Assembly: GCA_021200415.1 (NCBI GenBank)
Contig: JAJQGO010000009.1
Span: forward strand, 1-48,021
Direction of reading: 5' to 3'
Origin: Ruminococcus sp.
GTDB lineage: Bacteria; Bacillota; Clostridia; Oscillospirales; Ruminococcaceae
DNA length: 48,021 bases
Shown here: in pieces, positions 14,292 to 25,611 of the stretch
Layout of the letters: the number at the start of each line of letters is the position of its first letter
Position numbering within the stretch: the first letter of the stretch is position 1
The notes under the pieces: generated by a model
Told to the model about the DNA's origin: nothing
Database searches by the model: none
Seen by the model: the letters and a program-made list of their open reading frames with translations, nothing else
Program-made: the position numbers and the translations under genes

Positions 14292-15752
14292 TTAGAGGTT
14301 TTTAGCGAGTGAATCAAAACCGCCGCAGATTTTTTCATATCCATATGCTGCGTCAAGAATCGTCTGCTCTGCAAATTTGCTGCCTATGAACTGAAGCCCG
14401 AAGGGCATTCCGTCTTTGCTTTTTCCGCATGGCAGGCTTATTGCGGGAAGTCCTGCAATATTTACCGTTACCGTGCAGACGTCGCTGTAATACATTTTGA
14501 GGGGATCTCCGATATTCTCTCCGATTTTAAACGCAGATGCCGGAACTGTAGGTGTTGCGATTACGTCACATTCCTTGAACGCCTGTGAAAATTCGTTTGA
14601 AATCTTCCTCTGAACAAGCTTTGCCTTTTTGTAATACGCATCGTAAAATCCTGAGCTAAGCACAAATGTTCCAAGCATGATTCTGCGCTTGACCTCATCG
14701 CCGAAGCCTTCGCTTCTTGTCTTTTCGTACATATCCGTCAGACCGTCATAATCCTTTGCGCGATAGCCGTACTTCACGCCGTCAAAGCGTGCGAGATTTG
14801 ATGATGCCTCGGCGGAGGCGATAATGTAATAAGTATTGATTGCAAATTCTGTACTTGGAAGAGATATTTTCCTGATTTCCGCTCCGTTTGCCTCAAGAGC
14901 CTTGATTGCGCTGTAGACCGATCCCTTAGCGTCATCGTCGATACCATCGCCGAAATATTCGGCAGGAACGCCAATTTTCAGTCCCCTTACGCTGTCCCTG
15001 AGATTTGCCGCGTAATCGGTATTTTCCACATATGCGGAGGTTGCGTCCATTTTGTCGTATCCGCATATTGCGCTCTGAACCATTGCGACGTCCTTTACCG
15101 ATTTTCCGAATGAGCCTATCTGGTCGAGGGAGGACGCAAACGCAACAAGACCGTAACGTGAAACGCTGCCATAGGTAGGCTTCATGCCGACAACTCCGCA
15201 AAGTGCGGCAGGCTGCCTGATTGAACCGCCTGTATCTGAGCCTAATGTAACAATTGCTTCACCTGCCGCTACAGCTGCCGCGGAACCGCCCGATGAGCCG
15301 CCCGGAACGCATTCAAGATTATGAGGATTATGTGTAAGGTGAATGTATGATGTTTCAGTTGATGAACCCATTGCAAATTCATCCATGTTCATTTTACCGG
15401 TAATTACCATGCCTGCATCGTTCACCTTGTCGATAACAGTTGCGTTGAACGGCGGAACATAATTCTCCAGCATCCTTGACGAACAGGTGGTGCGCAGTCC
15501 CTTTGTGGAAATGTTATCCTTTATTCCGATTGGAATACCTGCGAGAGGGTGCAGCTCCTCTCCTCTTGCGATAGCCTCGTCAACAGCCCTTGCGGATTCG
15601 GCAGCCTTTTCGTTCAAGGTGACATATGCGCCGACCTTGCCCTCAACATCGTTGATTCTATCGTTGACGTCATTCAGAATTTCAAGCGCGCTGCATTCCT
15701 TATTTCTGAGCATTTCGGAAAGCTCTGCCGCAGTTTTTTCATATAACTTCAT
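14292..15752 (-). CDS. gatA: Aspartyl/glutamyl-tRNA amidotransferase subunit A
   Basis: GatA hydrolyses glutamine and passes the ammonia to GatB. The 486 residues match the usual length. The amidase-signature triad is present: Lys78 in GIPIGIKDN, Ser153 in GGSSGGS and Ser177 in [12 protein letters not shown]. It follows gatC by 14 bases and has GGAG before the ATG. The presence of the gatCAB set implies that this organism charges Gln-tRNA and/or Asn-tRNA indirectly, as most Firmicutes do. Confidence 0.97.
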   Translation of the reverse strand: MKLYEKTAAELSEMLRNKECSALEILNDVNDRINDVEGKVGAYVTLNEKAAESARAVDEAIARGEELHPLAGIPIGIKDNISTKGLRTTCSSRMLENYVPPFNATVIDKVNDAGMVITGKMNMDEFAMGSSTETSYIHLTHNPHNLECVPGGSSGGSAAAVAAGEAIVTLGSDTGGSIRQPAALCGVVGMKPTYGSVSRYGLVAFASSLDQIGSFGKSVKDVAMVQSAICGYDKMDATSAYVENTDYAANLRDSVRGLKIGVPAEYFGDGIDDDAKGSVYSAIKALEANGAEIRKISLPSTEFAINTYYIIASAEASSNLARFDGVKYGYRAKDYDGLTDMYEKTRSEGFGDEVKRRIMLGTFVLSSGFYDAYYKKAKLVQRKISNEFSQAFKECDVIATPTVPASAFKIGENIGDPLKMYYSDVCTVTVNIAGLPAISLPCGKSKDGMPFGLQFIGSKFAEQTILDAAYGYEKICGGFDSLAKNL

Positions 15753-15766
15753 CTGTTATTTCTCCT

Positions 15767-16036
15767 TTACTCAACAGTTTTCGGAACGACAAGACAGCCT
15801 GCCTGAACCTCCGGTGCGTTTGCGATAAGCTCATCTCTCGTAAATTTATTTGGAACAGCCTTGTCCTCACGGAGAGGCATTGCGTCCGACGGGTCAAGCG
15901 TAAGCTCGTCCTCAATATCGGGAAGCCTGTCAACCATTGCGACAATATTTTCCATGTCCTTTTCAAATTTCGCAAGCTTTTCATCCTCAATCCTGAGCCG
16001 AGAAAGCTTTGCAATGTGCTTAATATCAATACTCAT
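15767..16036 (-). CDS. gatC: Aspartyl/glutamyl-tRNA amidotransferase subunit C
   Basis: GatC is the small belt subunit that clamps GatA to GatB. The start at 16036 (MSIDIKHIAKLSRLRI) has AAGGAGG before it and gives 89 residues, close to the family's about 95; an ATG 24 bases upstream precedes the ribosome-binding site. The typical IAKLSRL, FEKDMENIVAMVD and PLREDK segments are visible. It begins the gat part of the operon, 42 bases after ligA. Confidence 0.94.
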   Translation of the reverse strand: MSIDIKHIAKLSRLRIEDEKLAKFEKDMENIVAMVDRLPDIEDELTLDPSDAMPLREDKAVPNKFTRDELIANAPEVQAGCLVVPKTVE

Positions 16037-16078
16037 AATATTTCCTCCTTGTATTAACATGATATTTATTCCAGACGC

Positions 16079-18188
<2,110 letters not shown>

Positions 18189-18194
18189 CTATAT

Positions 18195-18200
18195 ATTATA
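18195..18200 (-). promoter_or_regulatory. Probable -10 box of the ligA operon
   Basis: On the - strand TATAAT lies at 18200-18195 in the gap before ligA. I see no good -35 hexamer 17 bases upstream, so the promoter may be weak or need an activator. Confidence 0.4.
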
Positions 18201-18265
18201 CCATATTTTGCATGGCTTACGCTACCTTTTTTTCATATTTTTTTGATGCAAAATAATTTTATTTC

Positions 18266-18916
18266 TCAACTCTCCAAAAAATTCAGTGACACTTCAGGTA
18301 CTTCTCCGACAATTATATTCTCCGCAAGCAGAAATTCAAAGCTCACCTCGGTTGAGAACGAATAAAGCGGCAGCGACGAGTTTATATAAGCAGTCACCGT
18401 TGCGGAAATCCTGTGGCAGGTCTGATTTACACCTGCCGATGAAAAGGTGCTTGTAAGCTCAACCTGCGCTTCCCTCGCAGGACAGATTCTCAGACGCAGA
18501 TGCGGCCCGATTCCCGCAAGAAGATACGAATTTGTAAGCGAGCCAATGGGAATTTCCGCGGACGTATCGCCCGACTCCATAAATTCCGAATTGATTATCA
18601 GGCTAAGCTCGGACTGCACCCTGTTGATGTTATATGTTACAGCTTCAATTGCAGCCGCATTGCCGTTTTCATCGTAAAGAACAGCCGCGAAATCGCTGTA
18701 AGTATACCTGTTTTCATCAAGATACTCGGAAACCGCGCTGCTGATTATTTTATTTGCCGTCAGCTTTGAATAATGCTCAGCCTGCTGAGCGGCAATGGGT
18801 CTTACATTCTTTTCCGTTTTTATAAGCACGGCGGTAAACAACGCAGTGATAATCACGAATATAATTGCCCAGAGCTTTACACGTCCGCTGAACCTTCTGC
18901 GGCTTTTGTACCTCAC
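18266..18916 (-). CDS. yunB: Sporulation protein YunB-like
   Basis: A GTG start at 18916 is preceded by GGGGGGAC. The 216-residue product has a basic N-terminus, a membrane segment at about 14-31 (LWAIIFVIITALFTAVLI), then an extracytoplasmic domain. The segments TANKIISSAVSEYL, IPIGSLTNSYLLAG and GPHLRLRICPAREAQVELTS are characteristic of YunB. In Bacillus subtilis yunB is made under sigma-E in the mother cell and is needed for normal spores; its biochemical role is unknown. It lies just after the terminator of another probable sporulation gene, so it may depend on its own promoter or on read-through. Confidence 0.85.
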   Translation of the reverse strand: MRYKSRRRFSGRVKLWAIIFVIITALFTAVLIKTEKNVRPIAAQQAEHYSKLTANKIISSAVSEYLDENRYTYSDFAAVLYDENGNAAAIEAVTYNINRVQSELSLIINSEFMESGDTSAEIPIGSLTNSYLLAGIGPHLRLRICPAREAQVELTSTFSSAGVNQTCHRISATVTAYINSSLPLYSFSTEVSFEFLLAENIIVGEVPEVSLNFLES

Positions 18917-18936
18917 TGCCGTCCCCCCTTTGCAAA

Positions 18937-18965
18937 AAGGGACGCTCTTTACCGAAGCGTCCCTT
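18937..18965 (-). terminator. Terminator of the Cys-rich gene
   Basis: AAGGGACGCT at 18937-18946 pairs with AGCGTCCCTT at 18956-18965. On the - strand the stem is followed by TTTTTTGC, then the yunB ribosome-binding site. Confidence 0.85.
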
Positions 18966-18982
18966 ATTCAACAGAATCGGAA

Positions 18983-19738
18983 TCAGCCGTTTTCCCCGTC
19001 GCAGCATCCGCACGATGAGCTGTCCGGATTTATGAGCGTTGCAGGTGAAAATTCCTCCTCGGGGAATTTGATTTTCTCGAAAACCTCGCAGGGAGAATCC
19101 GTATCGGTACAGCACTCCTTTTTGGGTATTGTGTATTCGTAGGTTGGAACCATTATCGTAACAGGACGTGTAAGCTCCACCACGGAAAAAATTCCCAAGG
19201 TGACTATTACGGACCTTATGCGGCGGCAGCCTGAATTCTCGGGCGACTGGGCATCAGCATTGCGGCAGACCATACCGATTTTTGTTTCAAGCGCAACAGG
19301 CTCAACTACAGATACGCTGACAGTAGGCAGATTTATCGTATCGCAGCAGCAGTTGGTGCTGCCTGAGCTTGAACCGTCGCTGAAAAAGGTTTTCACAGCC
19401 GATTCACTTCCGTAAAGAACGCAGCTTTTGCTTGCATAAGCTGTACCTGTCAGAAGCGCAGGGGGATCGCAGGCTTTATCATACGCAAGCAGATCAACAC
19501 GGAATGTGTAGGTCAGATCTATTGTAAAGAACCCTTTGTTAAAAGGAATAGGTTCAATGTTTATACAAATGTCTGTAACCCTCACGCATTTTGCCTTGAC
19601 CAGATTAACGCTTCCCGGAAGCTCTCCGCAGTCCAGAACAATCGGAATATCCGAAAGGCAGTCGCGGTCGCTGCAGCTGTCAAAAATACGGTTGACCTTA
19701 ATCGGAACTCCGTCAGATGCATAATTTAATTCACTCAT
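18983..19738 (-). CDS. Conserved clostridial Cys-rich protein of unknown function
   Basis: The 251-residue protein starts MSELNYASDGVPIKVNRIF with TAGGAGGG upstream. It has no signal peptide or membrane segment. It is mainly beta-type sequence with about 20 Cys, including clusters TNCCCDT near 130, KKECCTDTDSPC near 212 and SSCGCCDG at the C-terminus. I recall similar proteins (V-N-R-V-F-D-S-C-x-D-K-D-C-L motif) as unnamed conserved proteins in spore-forming clostridia. The neighbour yunB and the Cys-rich ends suggest a spore-coat or other sporulation-stage protein, but that is inference. It is a single gene with a terminator. Confidence 0.7.
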   Translation of the reverse strand: MSELNYASDGVPIKVNRIFDSCSDRDCLSDIPIVLDCGELPGSVNLVKAKCVRVTDICINIEPIPFNKGFFTIDLTYTFRVDLLAYDKACDPPALLTGTAYASKSCVLYGSESAVKTFFSDGSSSGSTNCCCDTINLPTVSVSVVEPVALETKIGMVCRNADAQSPENSGCRRIRSVIVTLGIFSVVELTRPVTIMVPTYEYTIPKKECCTDTDSPCEVFEKIKFPEEEFSPATLINPDSSSCGCCDGENG

Positions 19739-19803
19739 TATAACCCTCCTAAAATGAATCTATATGGCATTATATTCGGATTTGAGCGAATTTGTGACTA
19801 AAA

Positions 19804-20142
19804 TCAGCTGTTTTTATCCACCTGATGGAATTTTTTCAGATTGCCGATTTTTTCGTTCCTCTCATCGAGAACCTTTTCAACCTCGGACCATTCAAGTCCC
19901 TGATTTGCGCAGAGAACCATTACATGGTAAAGAAGGTCGTTGATTTCATTTTTCAGCTCGTCATTATCGCCGTTTTTTGCGGCAATTACCGTTTCGGTTG
20001 CCTCTTCGCCTACCTTTTTGCAGATTTTATCCACGCCCTTGTCAAAAAGATAACAGGTATAGGAATTTTCAGCGGCGCTGCCGTTTTCAAAATCCTTTTT
20101 TCTCTGCTTGATTACTTCAAAAATTTCCTCATAAACTGTCAT
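19804..20142 (-). CDS. hisE: Phosphoribosyl-ATP pyrophosphatase
   Basis: HisE removes pyrophosphate from PR-ATP, the second step of histidine synthesis. The start at 20142 (MTVYEEIFEVIKQRK) gives 112 residues. Motifs: KKVGEEATETVIAAKNGD with metal-binding Glu residues and NEINDLLYHVMVL, typical of the MazG-like helical fold. It lies 7 bases after hisI and is the last gene of the operon. A longer in-frame start exists but would run far into hisI and has no ribosome-binding site. The enzyme is separate from HisI, unlike the HisIE fusion of enterobacteria. Confidence 0.95.
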   Translation of the reverse strand: MTVYEEIFEVIKQRKKDFENGSAAENSYTCYLFDKGVDKICKKVGEEATETVIAAKNGDNDELKNEINDLLYHVMVLCANQGLEWSEVEKVLDERNEKIGNLKKFHQVDKNS

Positions 20143-20149
20143 TGTTAAT

Positions 20150-20497
20150 TTAATTCTCCTCGCTACTGTATATTTCGTTAAAGAAGCAGCTGTAAGCTCC
20201 TGTATGGCAAGCCACTCCCGTTTGCTCCACATTTACCAGCAATGTATCGTTGTCGCAGTCGCCGTAAATTGAAACAACCTTTTGCAGATGTCCCGATGTT
20301 GCGCCCTTATTCCAGAATTCCTGTCTGGAACGGCTCCAGAACCATGTATAGCCCGTTTCAAGCGTTTTTTTAAGGCTCTCCCTGTTCATGTACGCAAGCA
20401 TCAATACTGTTTTTGTGTTGACCTCGTAGCAGATTGCGGGGATAAGCTCTCCCTTAACAAAAAACTTATCAAGATCATTTAAATCTATTTTTATCAT
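20150..20497 (-). CDS. hisI: Phosphoribosyl-AMP cyclohydrolase
   Basis: HisI opens the purine ring of PR-AMP, the third step. The 115 residues are full length for a stand-alone HisI. Seen: [35 protein letters not shown] with substrate contacts, GDCDNDTLL with metal-binding Asp/Cys, and the Zn ligands in [12 protein letters not shown]. It lies between hisF (17-base gap) and hisE. Confidence 0.97.
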   Translation of the reverse strand: MIKIDLNDLDKFFVKGELIPAICYEVNTKTVLMLAYMNRESLKKTLETGYTWFWSRSRQEFWNKGATSGHLQKVVSIYGDCDNDTLLVNVEQTGVACHTGAYSCFFNEIYSSEEN

Positions 20498-20514
20498 TAC
20501 TTAGCCTTTCTGCT

Positions 20515-21270
20515 TTATCTCACGATTATGCCCTTGCTGCGGCAGTTTGCCTTGACCTCCTGAACCGTCAGCTCCCTGAAATGGAAAAGCGAAGCTGCCA
20601 AAGCCGCCGTAGCTCCCGTTTTCTCGAAAACCTCCGAAAAGTCGTCAATTTTACCTGCGCCGCCGCTTGCGATAACAGGAATGCTGCATGAATCGCACAC
20701 TGCCTTCAGCATTTCAATATCAAAGCCGTTTTTAGTTCCGTCCGCGTCAATGGAGTTGAGGCATATTTCACCTGCCCCAAGCTGCTCGATTTGCTTCACC
20801 CAGTCAATCAGATCCAGATGCATATCAACACGTCCGCCGTTTATGTAAACTGTCCATTTATGGTCGGCAACCTTTTTTGCATCGATTCCGACACATATGC
20901 ACTGATTTCCGAAAATTTCAGCTCCGTCCCTGATGAGCTGCGGATTCTGAACAGCCTGAGAATTGACCGACACCTTATCCGCTCCCGCACGAAGAGTTTC
21001 CCTGATGTCGTCAACGCTTTTGATTCCTCCGCCCACAGTAAGGGGTACAAAAACCTTTTTGGCAGTTTCCCGAACAACGTCAAGGAAAACTCCCCTGCCC
21101 TCAAATGAAGCCGTTATGTCATAAAAAACTATTTCGTCCGCGCCCTGTCTGTTGTATTCCTCCGCGCATTCAACGGGATCTCCCACATCGCGGATTCCCT
21201 CGAAATTTACGCCCTTTACCACCTTGCCGCTGCGCACGTCAAGACATGGTATTATTCTTTTTGCAAGCAT
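20515..21270 (-). CDS. hisF: Imidazole glycerol phosphate synthase, cyclase subunit
   Basis: HisF uses ammonia from HisH to turn PRFAR into imidazole glycerol phosphate and AICAR. The start at 21270 ([12 protein letters not shown]) has AAAGGAGG in front; 251 residues. This is a (beta/alpha)8 barrel with catalytic Asp11 in CLDV and a second Asp in GIDAKKV near 130; phosphate loops VGGGIKS and ASGGAG are present. Downstream of hisA by 53 bases. The partner HisH is encoded two genes upstream. Confidence 0.97.
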   Translation of the reverse strand: MLAKRIIPCLDVRSGKVVKGVNFEGIRDVGDPVECAEEYNRQGADEIVFYDITASFEGRGVFLDVVRETAKKVFVPLTVGGGIKSVDDIRETLRAGADKVSVNSQAVQNPQLIRDGAEIFGNQCICVGIDAKKVADHKWTVYINGGRVDMHLDLIDWVKQIEQLGAGEICLNSIDADGTKNGFDIEMLKAVCDSCSIPVIASGGAGKIDDFSEVFEKTGATAALAASLFHFRELTVQEVKANCRSKGIIVR

Positions 21271-21323
21271 GGCTGAACCTCCTTTATTTTCATACGTAAG
21301 CCGCAATTCGGCTCACTGCCGAA

Positions 21324-22052
21324 TCACTTCTTACCTGCATATTCAATCGCCTTCCTCAGGTCAAGAGTACCCTTGTAGATTGATTTGCCGCAGATTGTTC
21401 CGTAAAGTCCCATTTCCTTGCAGGCAGCAATATCGTCCATTGTGTGAACTCCGCCGCTCGCAACTATATCCGCACGTCCCTTTACAGACTCCGAAAGCTC
21501 CCGAAGCTGCTCCCTGTTCACGCCGGAAAGAGTGCCGTCCTTGGATATATCGGTGAATATGAAATATTTCACACCTACGTCAATCATTTCATTTGCCAGC
21601 TGAATATAGCTCACATCTGAGGTTTCAAGCCAGCCCTCCGCTGCGACCATGCCATCCTTAGCGTCAATTCCGACAACTATCTTTTCGCTGCCGAATTTTT
21701 CAACTGCGTCCCTGACAAGCCCGGGATTCTTTAATGCCGCCGAGCCTAAAATCACACGGGAAATTCCCATTTTCAGGTACTCGTCAATCGTTTCAAGGCT
21801 GCGGATTCCTCCGCCCAGCTCCACCTTGAGATTTGTTTTTTCGGCAACGTCCCTGTAGATTTTTCCGTTGACGGGTCTGCCCTCCTTAGCTCCGTCCAGA
21901 TCCACCATGTGAATCCATTCCGCTCCGGCTGCTTCAAAGCTTTTTGCTGTTTCGAGATAATCGGACGCAACCTTTTCAGCTGTTGAGAAATCTCCCTTGA
22001 AAAGGCGCACGCAGTTTCCGTCCTTTATATCAATTGCAGGAAATATAATCAT
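21324..22052 (-). CDS. hisA: ProFAR isomerase
   Basis: HisA isomerises ProFAR to PRFAR. The 242-residue (beta/alpha)8 barrel has Asp8 (FPAIDIKDG) as base and an Asp in FTDISKDGTLSG near 168 as acid; phosphate loops LGGGIRS and ASGGVH are seen. The ATG overlaps the hisH stop by 4 bases (ATGA), so the two are translationally coupled. Confidence 0.97.
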   Translation of the reverse strand: MIIFPAIDIKDGNCVRLFKGDFSTAEKVASDYLETAKSFEAAGAEWIHMVDLDGAKEGRPVNGKIYRDVAEKTNLKVELGGGIRSLETIDEYLKMGISRVILGSAALKNPGLVRDAVEKFGSEKIVVGIDAKDGMVAAEGWLETSDVSYIQLANEMIDVGVKYFIFTDISKDGTLSGVNREQLRELSESVKGRADIVASGGVHTMDDIAACKEMGLYGTICGKSIYKGTLDLRKAIEYAGKK

Positions 22053-22654
22053 TTGATAAGCCCTCCGAAGTTTTTGAGTATGCGCAAGCCTGTAGCTCCG
22101 CTTTTTTCGGGGTGGAACTGTGCGCCGTAGACGTATTTTCCGTCATGTACAAGCGCAGGAACTCTTCCCGCATATTCGCAGTAGGCGGAGATGCTTTCAT
22201 CGGCGCATTCCGCCTTGTAGGAATGCACGAAGTAGACGTATTCGTCATCGCCCAGCCCCTCCAGAAGTTTGCACGGATTGAGAACCTCCAGCTTATTCCA
22301 GCCCATGTGGGGAATTATCAGGTCGGGGGCCTCCATTTTTCGGATTGAGCCTTTGATAAGTCCAAGACCGTCACATTCCTCAAATTCATATCCCTTTTCA
22401 AAGATGAGCTGCATTCCAAGGCATATTCCCAAAAACGGCTTCTTTGCAGCCTCCTCCCTGATTGTTTCAACAAGACCTGAATTTTCCAGCATTTTCATTG
22501 CTGCGGGAAATGCTCCGACTCCCGGAAGAATAATTGCGTCGGCAGACTTGATAAACTCCTTATCCGAAGCCGGTGCGTTTTCAAACCCGAGGTAATCGAG
22601 AGCGTTCTTCACGCTGAAAATATTGCCTGCGCCGTAGTCAACAATTGCTATCAT
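22049..22654 (-). CDS. hisH: Imidazole glycerol phosphate synthase, glutamine amidotransferase subunit
   Basis: HisH hydrolyses glutamine and channels ammonia to HisF. At 201 residues it is a class I amidotransferase with nucleophile Cys78 in FLGICLGMQ, a PGVGAF oxyanion-side loop near 45 and the His-Glu pair in AQFHPEKSG near 180. Its ATG directly follows the hisB stop, and it overlaps hisA by 4 bases. Confidence 0.97.
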   Translation of the reverse strand: MIAIVDYGAGNIFSVKNALDYLGFENAPASDKEFIKSADAIILPGVGAFPAAMKMLENSGLVETIREEAAKKPFLGICLGMQLIFEKGYEFEECDGLGLIKGSIRKMEAPDLIIPHMGWNKLEVLNPCKLLEGLGDDEYVYFVHSYKAECADESISAYCEYAGRVPALVHDGKYVYGAQFHPEKSGATGLRILKNFGGLIK

Positions 22655-23245
22655 TTACAATACCCCTTTCGTAGAAAGTGTTTTTCCGTTTTCTGTCAGG
22701 GCAGCCGCCTGCTTCAGCGCATGAGCGACTGATTTATAGATTGCTTCACACTTATGATGATCGTTTGTGCCGTAAAGAAGATTTATATGCAGAGTTATTC
22801 CCGCATTAAATGAAAACGCACGGAAAAATTCCTCCGTCAGGCATACGTCATATTCTCCGCAGCTCTGATTTGTAAACTCCGCATTAAACACGAGAAACGG
22901 ACGATTGCTTATGTCCATGCTTGTAAATGCCAGCGATTCGTCCATTGGAATGTAGGCTGTTCCGTAGCGCCGGATTCCGGATTTATTGCCGAGTGCTTTT
23001 GCAAGCGCCTGTCCGAGGGCAATTCCGGTATCCTCAACCGTATGATGACCGTCAACATGGAGATCCCCCGTAACGTGAATGCTCATACTGATTCCGCTGT
23101 GGACGGAAAGTGCCGTCAGCATATGGTCGAAAAAGCCTATTCCCGTTGAAATATCGGCATTTCCCTTTCCGTCAAGCACAAGGCTGACCTTTATATCTGT
23201 TTCCTTGGTTTTGCGTATAACCTCACCGCTTCTGACCTCTATCAT
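22655..23245 (-). CDS. hisB: Imidazoleglycerol-phosphate dehydratase
   Basis: HisB dehydrates imidazole glycerol phosphate to imidazole acetol phosphate. The 196 residues match the monofunctional enzyme; no histidinol phosphatase domain is fused. The Mn-binding motifs are visible: FFDHMLTALSVHS, DLHVDGHHTVEDTGIALG and GTNDHHKCEAIYKS. Coupled to hisC by a 4-base ATGA overlap. Confidence 0.97.
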   Translation of the reverse strand: MIEVRSGEVIRKTKETDIKVSLVLDGKGNADISTGIGFFDHMLTALSVHSGISMSIHVTGDLHVDGHHTVEDTGIALGQALAKALGNKSGIRRYGTAYIPMDESLAFTSMDISNRPFLVFNAEFTNQSCGEYDVCLTEEFFRAFSFNAGITLHINLLYGTNDHHKCEAIYKSVAHALKQAAALTENGKTLSTKGVL

Positions 23246-24306
23246 TTCAGAATTTCCTCCAATGCAGCAAACAGGGCGTCCATTTCCTCAGGCGTGCCAA
23301 CTGTAATTCTAAGATAATTGCTGATTCGCGGTTTATTCCAGTAGCGCACGAATATTTTCCGCTCCTTGAGAGCCGAAAAAATCTCTGAGGCGGGCTTTGT
23401 TTTGTGTCTTGCGAAAATAAAGTTGCTTTTTGAATCCGTAAACGTGAATCCCAGTTCCTTCAGCTTTGTCTTGGAATATTCTCTCGTATCCACGATTTTT
23501 TTAACTGTACTCTGAAAATATTCCTCGTCACGTACCGCTTCCGCTCCGCAAAGCTGTGTAATCGGAGTCATGGTATATGAATTTATTGAGAACTTGACAT
23601 CGTTCATATATTTAATAAGCTTTTCATTTCCCATTGCATAGCCGATTCTCATTCCCGCAAGGGATCTCGATTTTGAAAATGTCTGAACAATCAACAGATT
23701 CTCATATTTCTCGGTAAGCCTCAACGCGCTTTCAGCTCCGAAGTCAATATACGCCTCGTCGATTATAACTACCGAATTCGGGTTCGATTTGACCATATCC
23801 TCAATCATCTCAAGACTCTCCTGACAGCCTGTGGGCGCATTGGGATTCGGTATGATAATTCCTCCGTTTTCGGTTTTGTAATCATCGGGATTTATCCTGA
23901 AATCCTCCGTAAGAGGCTTCTGAATATACGGAATACGGTAAACATCCGCCCAGACATCATAGAACGAATATGTGATATCGGGGAAAAGCACCGGCTTTTC
24001 TGAATTGAAAAAGGTGAGAAATGCTATCGACAGCACATCGTCAGAGCCGACTCCCACAAAAACCTGAGATGGCTTTAAATTGTAACGCCCGGCAATCGCA
24101 CTGACCAGCGGCGTTGAATCAGGATCGGGATAAAGACGCATTTTTCCGCAGTCAAAGCCTTCCGTAACAGCCTTCACCCTCGGCGAAGGAGGATAGGGAT
24201 TCTCATTCGTATTGAGCTTTATTACATTTTTTTCCTTGGGCTGCTCTCCGGGAGTATAGGGCACGATTTTACGCACGTTATCTTCCCATGAATTTGCAAC
24301 GCTCAT
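23242..24306 (-). CDS. hisC: Histidinol-phosphate aminotransferase
   Basis: HisC transfers an amino group from glutamate to imidazole acetol phosphate; PLP-dependent, class I/II fold. Of 354 residues, Lys212 (TFSKSRSLAG) binds PLP, Asp183 and Tyr186 (IIDEAYIDFG) contact the ring, and NTNENPYPPSP near 32 and NPNAPTG near 154 are family motifs. It is preceded by GGAGG and follows hisD by 18 bases. Confidence 0.96.
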   Translation of the reverse strand: MSVANSWEDNVRKIVPYTPGEQPKEKNVIKLNTNENPYPPSPRVKAVTEGFDCGKMRLYPDPDSTPLVSAIAGRYNLKPSQVFVGVGSDDVLSIAFLTFFNSEKPVLFPDITYSFYDVWADVYRIPYIQKPLTEDFRINPDDYKTENGGIIIPNPNAPTGCQESLEMIEDMVKSNPNSVVIIDEAYIDFGAESALRLTEKYENLLIVQTFSKSRSLAGMRIGYAMGNEKLIKYMNDVKFSINSYTMTPITQLCGAEAVRDEEYFQSTVKKIVDTREYSKTKLKELGFTFTDSKSNFIFARHKTKPASEIFSALKERKIFVRYWNKPRISNYLRITVGTPEEMDALFAALEEILK

Positions 24307-24324
24307 AATTTTTTCCTCCTGAGT

Positions 24325-25611
24325 TCAATCTTCAAAGCGAACCTTGATTGCGTTTGCGTGAGCTGTCAGACCCTCTCGTTCGGCAATGAGAACTATATCC
24401 TCCTTAGCTTCGGCAAGCGCCTCCTCCGTGTAATAAATATAGCTTGAACGCTTCGTGAAGCTTGCGACTCCGAGAGGTGAGAAAAATCTCGCTGTTCCGC
24501 TTGTGGGGAGTACGTGATTCGGGCCTGCATAATAATCGCCCAGCGGCTCGGAGGCATAGCTGCCGAGGAATACAGAGCCTGCGTTGTCCAGACTTCCGAG
24601 AAGCTCAAAGGGTTTGTCCATAAGGACTTCAAGATGCTCGGGAGCAATTGCGTTTGCCAGCTCCACAGCCTCGCCTCTTCCTCCGCAGATTATAACTGCG
24701 CCGTAATCCTCCAGAGATTTGCTTATAATATCCTTACGTGAAAGATACTGCTTCTGACGCTCGATTTCAGCAAGTGTTCTGTCCGCAATTTCCTCGCTCG
24801 TCGTTATCATAATTGAGGACGCAAGAACGTCATGCTCAGCCTGCGACATAAGATCTGCTGCCGCAAATTTCGGATCTGCCGTTTCATCGGCAAGGACAAG
24901 AATTTCACTCGGCCCTGCAATCATATCAATATCAACCACTCCGTAGAGAAGCTTTTTCGCTGTTGCGACATAAATATTTCCCGGGCCTACGATTTTATCG
25001 CATTTCGGTATTTCCTCCGTTCCGTAGGCAAGCGCCGCAATTGCCTGCGCTCCTCCCGCAAGAAATATTCTGTCAACTCCGCATATTGCAGCCGCAACAA
25101 GTATATCCTTATTCGGCGTTCCGTCCTTCAGAGGCGGAGTAACCATGATTATTTCCTTTACTCCGGCAATCTTCGCAGGTATGGCATTCATGAGAACGCT
25201 TGACGGATATGCGGCAGTTCCGCCGGGAACGTAAAGTCCCACACGCTCAAGACCGCGTATTCTTTGCCCGAGAATCACACCGTTTTCCTTGGCATTTATA
25301 AATCCCTGCTCCTTCTGTCTGTTGTGGAAATCGGAAATGTTTTCCATTGCGCTGAGAAGCGCGTTTACAAATTCAGGGTCAGCTTCGGTAAGCGAATCGT
25401 TTATAACATCTCTCGGAACTTCATAATATTCAGGCAGATTGCCGTCAAATTTCAGCGTATAGCTCTTTACGGCTTCATCGCCCTTTTCCCTGACGTCATC
25501 AATAATTGCCGATACGGTTTCAGAAACCTTTTTGCTTGTTTCGCCGCTTCGCTTTTTCAGCTCCCTGAGAAATTCCTTTTCGTCCCTTCCGTTGGCATAT
25601 ATCTTCTTCAT
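24325..25611 (-). CDS. hisD: Histidinol dehydrogenase
   Basis: HisD oxidises histidinol to histidine in two NAD-dependent steps. The ATG at 25611 overlaps the hisG stop by one base (TGATG) and has GAGGAG upstream; a GTG one codon earlier is also possible. The 428 residues are full length. Visible: VPGGTAAYPSSVLMNAIPAK near 130, KIVGPGNIYVATAK near 210, GPSEILVLAD near 235, AEHDVLASS near 260 and EHLEVL near 325 with catalytic/Zn ligands, and AGPNHVLPTSGTARF near 365. Confidence 0.97.
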   Translation of the reverse strand: MKKIYANGRDEKEFLRELKKRSGETSKKVSETVSAIIDDVREKGDEAVKSYTLKFDGNLPEYYEVPRDVINDSLTEADPEFVNALLSAMENISDFHNRQKEQGFINAKENGVILGQRIRGLERVGLYVPGGTAAYPSSVLMNAIPAKIAGVKEIIMVTPPLKDGTPNKDILVAAAICGVDRIFLAGGAQAIAALAYGTEEIPKCDKIVGPGNIYVATAKKLLYGVVDIDMIAGPSEILVLADETADPKFAAADLMSQAEHDVLASSIMITTSEEIADRTLAEIERQKQYLSRKDIISKSLEDYGAVIICGGRGEAVELANAIAPEHLEVLMDKPFELLGSLDNAGSVFLGSYASEPLGDYYAGPNHVLPTSGTARFFSPLGVASFTKRSSYIYYTEEALAEAKEDIVLIAEREGLTAHANAIKVRFED

